NCBI GenBank assembly: GCA_003427395.1 | Contig: BFEA01000278.1 | Location: forward strand, 357,374-389,239 | Source: Chara braunii | Lineage: Eukaryota > Streptophyta > Charophyceae > Charales > Characeae | DNA: 31,866 bases | Reading direction: 5' to 3' | Part shown: in pieces, positions 28,538 to 31,866 of the stretch | How positions within the stretch are numbered: position 1 is the first letter of the stretch | How the letters are laid out: each line of letters begins with the position of its first letter | Position numbers and translations under genes: made by a program | Notes under the pieces: generated by a model | What the model saw: only the letters and a program-made list of their open reading frames with translations | Database searches by the model: none | Told to the model about the DNA's origin: nothing

Positions 28538-28673
28538 GGTCCGAATTAGCAATGGCCCACAGTAGCTATGCTTGCAGGGATCCCTGTATAGGGGTCCGAA
28601 TTAGCAATGGCCACAGTAGCTATGCTTGCAGGGGTCCCTGTATAGGCTTAGTAGTAGTAGTAGGTAGATAGTG

Positions 28674-28706
<33 letters not shown>
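28538..28706 (+). repeat. 55-bp tandem duplication ending in poly-A33
   Basis: The segment starting GGTCCGAATTAGCAATGG at 28538 repeats at 28593 with one base deleted and one substitution. It is followed by (TAG)n and a 33-A run at 28674-28706. The A tail after a short unit suggests the 3' end of a retroposon on the + strand; its 5' end was not identified. Confidence 0.75.
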
Positions 28707-28708
<2 letters not shown>

Positions 28709-30112
28709 AACGGACAGGAAAAGGAACAAAAAAAGGGAGACTAAAGGTGCCAGGTGGCGCGCAGTGAAGAAGCTGCAGCTCCCAGATTTCGTGACAGGCG
28801 CCCGTTACTATGGGCAGCCTGTAAGTGTCTTAGCTAAATTCTTCTTGGGCACGGTTCCACTAACACATGAGTAGTGTAAAATGTCTGCACAAAACACCTG
28901 TGAGACAACTGGGCAAATCGCCCTACAGTTGTTGCAGGAAAATCAGATGGCAGCAAAACCACGATGGATTTATATTTCGGAGTTGTGTTTTTATTTTGGT
29001 TTAGTTCTTTTTCTTATTCTTTGCCAAGAATGGGAGGGGGAAAAAAGAAATAGAAAGACTCGTTTTGATTGGCTTCACTTCAAAAGAGAAAAGAAAGGAG
29101 GATCCCCTGTTCCTCCTCCCTCGGTAAGCCAGGCTGGTCGATATCCCCGGGACCAAGTCCCACTGCACGACACTGTGTGACCTCGTGTGGCAATGTGCGG
29201 CTGGTTGACAAACGACGGGTTAAATCGCGAAAAATAACAGGATTTGAACGTGCTGAATGACAGTAATGATGAAAGGCGGGTCAGTCTGGTAACCAAGGGT
29301 ATGGCAGCGGCATTGTCGGGAAAAACTTTTAGTTTCTGTGGAAATACAAGACGATGGACGGTCCCCACGTCTAGCCCGACTGGGGTCAGGCTACGGACGA
29401 GGACCGTTCCCTGTGAGTGAAAGAGCTCATTCCGACTATAACAGCCAATGGGAAACTGCTACATAGCAACATTCAATCCATTCCGTTTGAAGAAAAACAT
29501 AACCGACCATGCGCCCTACGATCAATGTGAATCAGCGGTCAGGAAACGTGTCGCACAAAACACAGGGTCCCGAACGGAGGACTAAACCGCTGCAAGCGGG
29601 ACTTGGTCCCCGGACCCCTGGCTCCCGTCCGCTCTGGTGACTATCCTGAAATCCCGCACACCCTACACAGGCAGGCCTCTGCCGGACGCTGTCACTCTGT
29701 TCCTGACAATAACAGCCCGAAAGCGCGAATAGTCATATACGGACATGGAGTGTGAAATCCCTGCAAACAAACAACTCAGTACCACAAATTTACTCCTGTA
29801 GAACTGGAAACGTGGCTGACTATACACCATCCCTAACTGTGAGTAGTTGCACAACCAGTCAACACACTGAGGGTGACGTACATGCACAATTGCACAGGCA
29901 TCTACAAACTGCCTTAAATACATCAAAGTGGCAGTGCAAACTCACAACCTGGGAGACAGCTCCCCTATGGCTGTGGGTCCATGTGGTGCTGTATCTTGCC
30001 ATGTTCCAGGCGAAGATTCATCTGGTGAATGGAACTGCTTAGGGCTTGGCCGTACCCTGTGCTACTGTGACCCGTTGCAGGTGCAAGGGGTGGGTTGCTC
30101 ACACCAAGGGGT
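28707..30112. other. No supported gene; scattered hairpins
   Basis: A 99-codon frame (28881-29180) and others lack domains. Inverted repeats recur: GGGAC-CAA-GTCCC (29150-29162), a three-block stem at 29358-29407, CCGCT-GCA-AGCGG and GGGAC-TTG-GTCCC (29588-29613). GGGACNNNGTCCC also occurs in the foldback element to the right. Confidence 0.5.
29358..29407 (+). other. Three-block hairpin (7+4+5 pairs)
   Basis: ACGGTCC, CGTC and TAGCC on the left pair in order with GGCTA, GACG and GGACCGT on the right, with small internal loops and a 12-base apical loop. This is the largest single local fold in 28.7-30.1 kb. Confidence 0.7.
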
Positions 30113-30138
30113 AAAAAAAAAAAAAAAAAAAAAAAAAA
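30113..30138 (+). repeat. Poly-A26
   Basis: An uninterrupted A run, possibly the tail of a + strand retroposon. It sits 52 bases left of the foldback element. Confidence 0.9.
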
Positions 30139-30190
30139 CGGCCCCAGAAAGACACAGTTGCTGAATAGGAACGGTGGCCCTCATACCCCT

Positions 30191-31454
30191 GGGACCTTGT
30201 CCCACTAGCTCCGTTGAGCTAGGTCAACGTGGGGTTTTCGAGCCTGTGTGACTGTATGCGAGAAGGGAGATGCTAGTCGTCCAATTCATCTAACGGTCCG
30301 TTTCTAATAAAAAGGGCAATAGAGACCATCTTCGCTTTTTCTTACATCAAAAAGCAGAAATAAATCCTTTCTCTCCAATACTACTACCCCTACCCTCGCC
30401 ACTTTCCGTTGAACTAGCTGTCTCCTTTTTTCGAGACAGCTAGTTCGACGACCCTCTTGTTCCCCCAACAGGCGTTTTTCAAGAGAAATTGTACGAGCCT
30501 CCTTGCCATTTTTGGACGGGATTCGGGCACCTCTTCATTCTCTGCTGTGGAAGTGCCCGTATGCCACTCCAATTGTGAAAAAGGAAAAACGAGAACAATT
30601 GTATTCCTGCCATTTATAAATGCATTTCTCATTTGCAATTGAATTAAAATGATTTTTTTTAGCTGTCGCACCGTTGAGCTGCCTCAACTAAACGGTGCAT
30701 ATGGGACATGGTCCCTTAGCAGAACGCCTGCCCTCAGAACCACACGTGACAGTTTCCCGTCTGCTGAGCAGAGTGCAAGGTCAGGAAATCAATACTCTAG
30801 CTACACGTGAGATTGATTCCGGACAAGTAAGAGTCGGAAGGCGCGAAGCGAAGCTGTTTGTCAGCTTCCCTTCCCGAGCCCACAAACAAGGCTAAGGTTT
30901 TGGGGGGCGAGCTGCATGACGGGAAACTGTCACGTGTGGTGCTGAGGGCAGGCGTTCTGCTTAGGGACCATGTCCCATATGCACCGTTTAGTTGAGGCAG
31001 CTCAACGGTGCGACAGCTAAAAAAATTCATTTTAATTCAATTTCAAATGAGAAATGCATTTATAAATGGCAGGAATACAATTGTTCTCGTTTTCCCTTTT
31101 TCACAATTGGAGTGGCATACGGGCACTTCCACAGCAGAGAATGAAGAGGTGCCCGAATCCCGTCCAAAAATGGCAAACGGAAGGAGGCTCATACAATTTC
31201 CTGTTGGGGGAACAAGAGGGTCGTTGAACTAGCTGTCTCAAAGTGGCGAGGGTAGGGGTAGTAGTATTCAAGAGAAAGGATTTATTTCTGTTTTTTTATG
31301 TAAGAAAAAGCGAAGATGTTCTCTATTGCCCTTTTTATTAGAAACGGACCGTTAGATGAATTGGACAACTAGCATCTCCATTGTCGCCTACAGTCACACA
31401 GGCTCGAAAACCCCACGTTGACCTAGCTCAACGGAGCTAGTGGGACAAGGTCCC
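30191..31454. mobile_element. Foldback element with arms of about 540-570 bp
   Basis: The left arm (30191-30761) is the near-perfect reverse complement of the right arm (30918-31454), leaving a 156-base centre. Both outer ends are the palindrome GGGACCTTGTCCC. Inner GGGACATGGTCCC palindromes and GCACCG/CGGTGC stems lie inside each arm. The centre itself holds GAAGCTG/CAGCTTC within GGAAGG/CCTTCC. There is no transposase. This is a non-autonomous foldback or MITE-like element, or a hairpin-RNA locus. Nine bases outside each end do not match, so no target duplication is seen. The same short peptide frame appears in both arms only because of the symmetry. Confidence 0.85.
30408..30449 (+). repeat. 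Nested 17-bp inverted duplication unique to the left arm
   Basis: A 17-base arm (30408-30424, GTTGAACTAGCTGTCTC) pairs with 30433-30449, 16 of 17 as Watson-Crick pairs, around an 8-base T-rich loop. The right arm has this sequence only once, so the extra copy arose after or during formation of the foldback. Confidence 0.85.
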
Positions 31455-31467
31455 TGCCAGGTAATGT

Positions 31468-31566
31468 TTTTTTGCCTTTTTGACATCAGACGACGTGAAT
31501 TTTGCCATGCCGTGTTTTTCTTGCCTATCTGAACTAAAAAAGTGACCCACGAGCAGTTTCCCCCCA
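31468..31566 (-). repeat. Diverged inverted relative of the 27.9-kb hairpin ladder
   Basis: On the minus strand, GGGGGGAAACTGCTCGTGGGTCAC followed by GGCAAGAAAAACA and AAAAAGGCAAAAAAACATT parallels 27895-27992 in order. The ACCCACG arm is missing here, so the second hairpin of the ladder is lost in this copy. Confidence 0.65.
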
Positions 31567-31605
31567 AAAAAAAACACAAAACAAAACAAAACAAAACAAA
31601 CAAAC

Positions 31606-31608
<3 letters not shown>

Positions 31609-31660
<52 letters not shown>
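31609..31660 (+). repeat. (AG)n microsatellite with (AAAAC)n on its left
   Basis: About 26 AG units, preceded by AAAAC/AAAC repeats from about 31573. Confidence 0.95.
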
Positions 31661-31661
<1 letters not shown>

Positions 31662-31662
<1 letters not shown>

Positions 31663-31703
31663 CTCGGCAGCTTGTGCGGGGTGCTCCGCGCAGCCCGCCG
31701 AGA
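31662..31703 (+). other. 7-bp inverted repeat between microsatellites
   Basis: TCTCGGC (31662-31668) pairs perfectly with GCCGAGA (31697-31703). The loop contains a further GTGCGG/CCGCGC-type stem. The single N at 31722 follows shortly after. Confidence 0.7.
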
Positions 31704-31797
31704 CTGTCGGAATGCACCAAANACAAATCATGGCGGTGTATCTGTCCATGTTCATGCGGAAGATTCGCTCTCGCTTTGCACATTTGGAGAGTGGTGC

Positions 31798-31800
<3 letters not shown>

Positions 31801-31866
<66 letters not shown>
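31801..31866 (+). repeat. (CT)n microsatellite at the window end
   Basis: 33 CT units running to the last base. Confidence 0.98.

Noticed and set aside
30414-31232. Similar 74-85-residue frames at 30414-30671 (minus) and 31008-31232 (plus)
   Set aside because: They are mirror products of the foldback arms and end differently in each arm; no domain or codon constraint is visible.

Overview
This window looks like a repeat-rich stretch of a plant-lineage (streptophyte) nuclear genome. The clues are a chromodomain-bearing Ty3/gypsy retrotransposon, CCCTAAA-type (plant telomere or telo-box) motifs, a trihelix/Myb-SANT-like DNA-binding domain, plant-style splice donors, many microsatellites, and a 325-base N gap. 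A charophyte alga such as Chara is my best guess. That guess comes from the general look of the retroelement and repeats, not from a database match. Both window ends fall in (AG)n/(CT)n microsatellites, as scaffold ends often do.

Layout. 1-3.8 kb: a broken + strand gene or transposon passenger with a Myb/SANT-like domain, then a coiled-coil ORF and an A/T-rich possible polyadenylation region. 4.2-8.6 kb: minus-strand coding fragments of unknown family, at least two ending at consensus-like splice donors, separated by about 2.8 kb with no useful frame. 9.3-16.4 kb: a degenerate minus-strand Ty3/gypsy chromovirus reading gag, CCHC knuckle, protease, RT, RNase H, integrase, chromodomain. It carries many stops and frameshifts, and several catalytic or zinc-ligand residues are lost. 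16.4-17.7 kb: its A/G-rich leader with telo-box motifs, four copies of a GGCAGC-core hairpin repeat and a 218-base stretch without a single C. 17.7-18.06 kb: N gap.

18.1-21.3 kb is the most unusual part: non-coding sequence packed with short perfect hairpins. It ends in a family of ten elements that share a 20-nt core (CATTCATCTTAGAAACAATG). In nine of the ten, the flanking arms differ in sequence but still pair with each other. 21.5-26.4 kb: GC-richer DNA with weak minus-strand gene candidates, a tRNA-like (SINE-type) A/B box pair and several long perfect palindromes. 26.7-28.7 kb: a roughly 339-bp tandem duplication with an inverted partial copy, a four-hairpin ladder, a 36-bp minisatellite and a 55-bp duplication ending in poly-A. 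30.2-31.45 kb: a 1.26-kb foldback element with arms of about 540-570 bp.

No intact, confidently functional protein gene is present. The retrotransposon and the trihelix locus look dead. The best candidates for something undescribed are the covarying-hairpin family at 20.45-21.28 kb and the hairpin arrays related to it in architecture.
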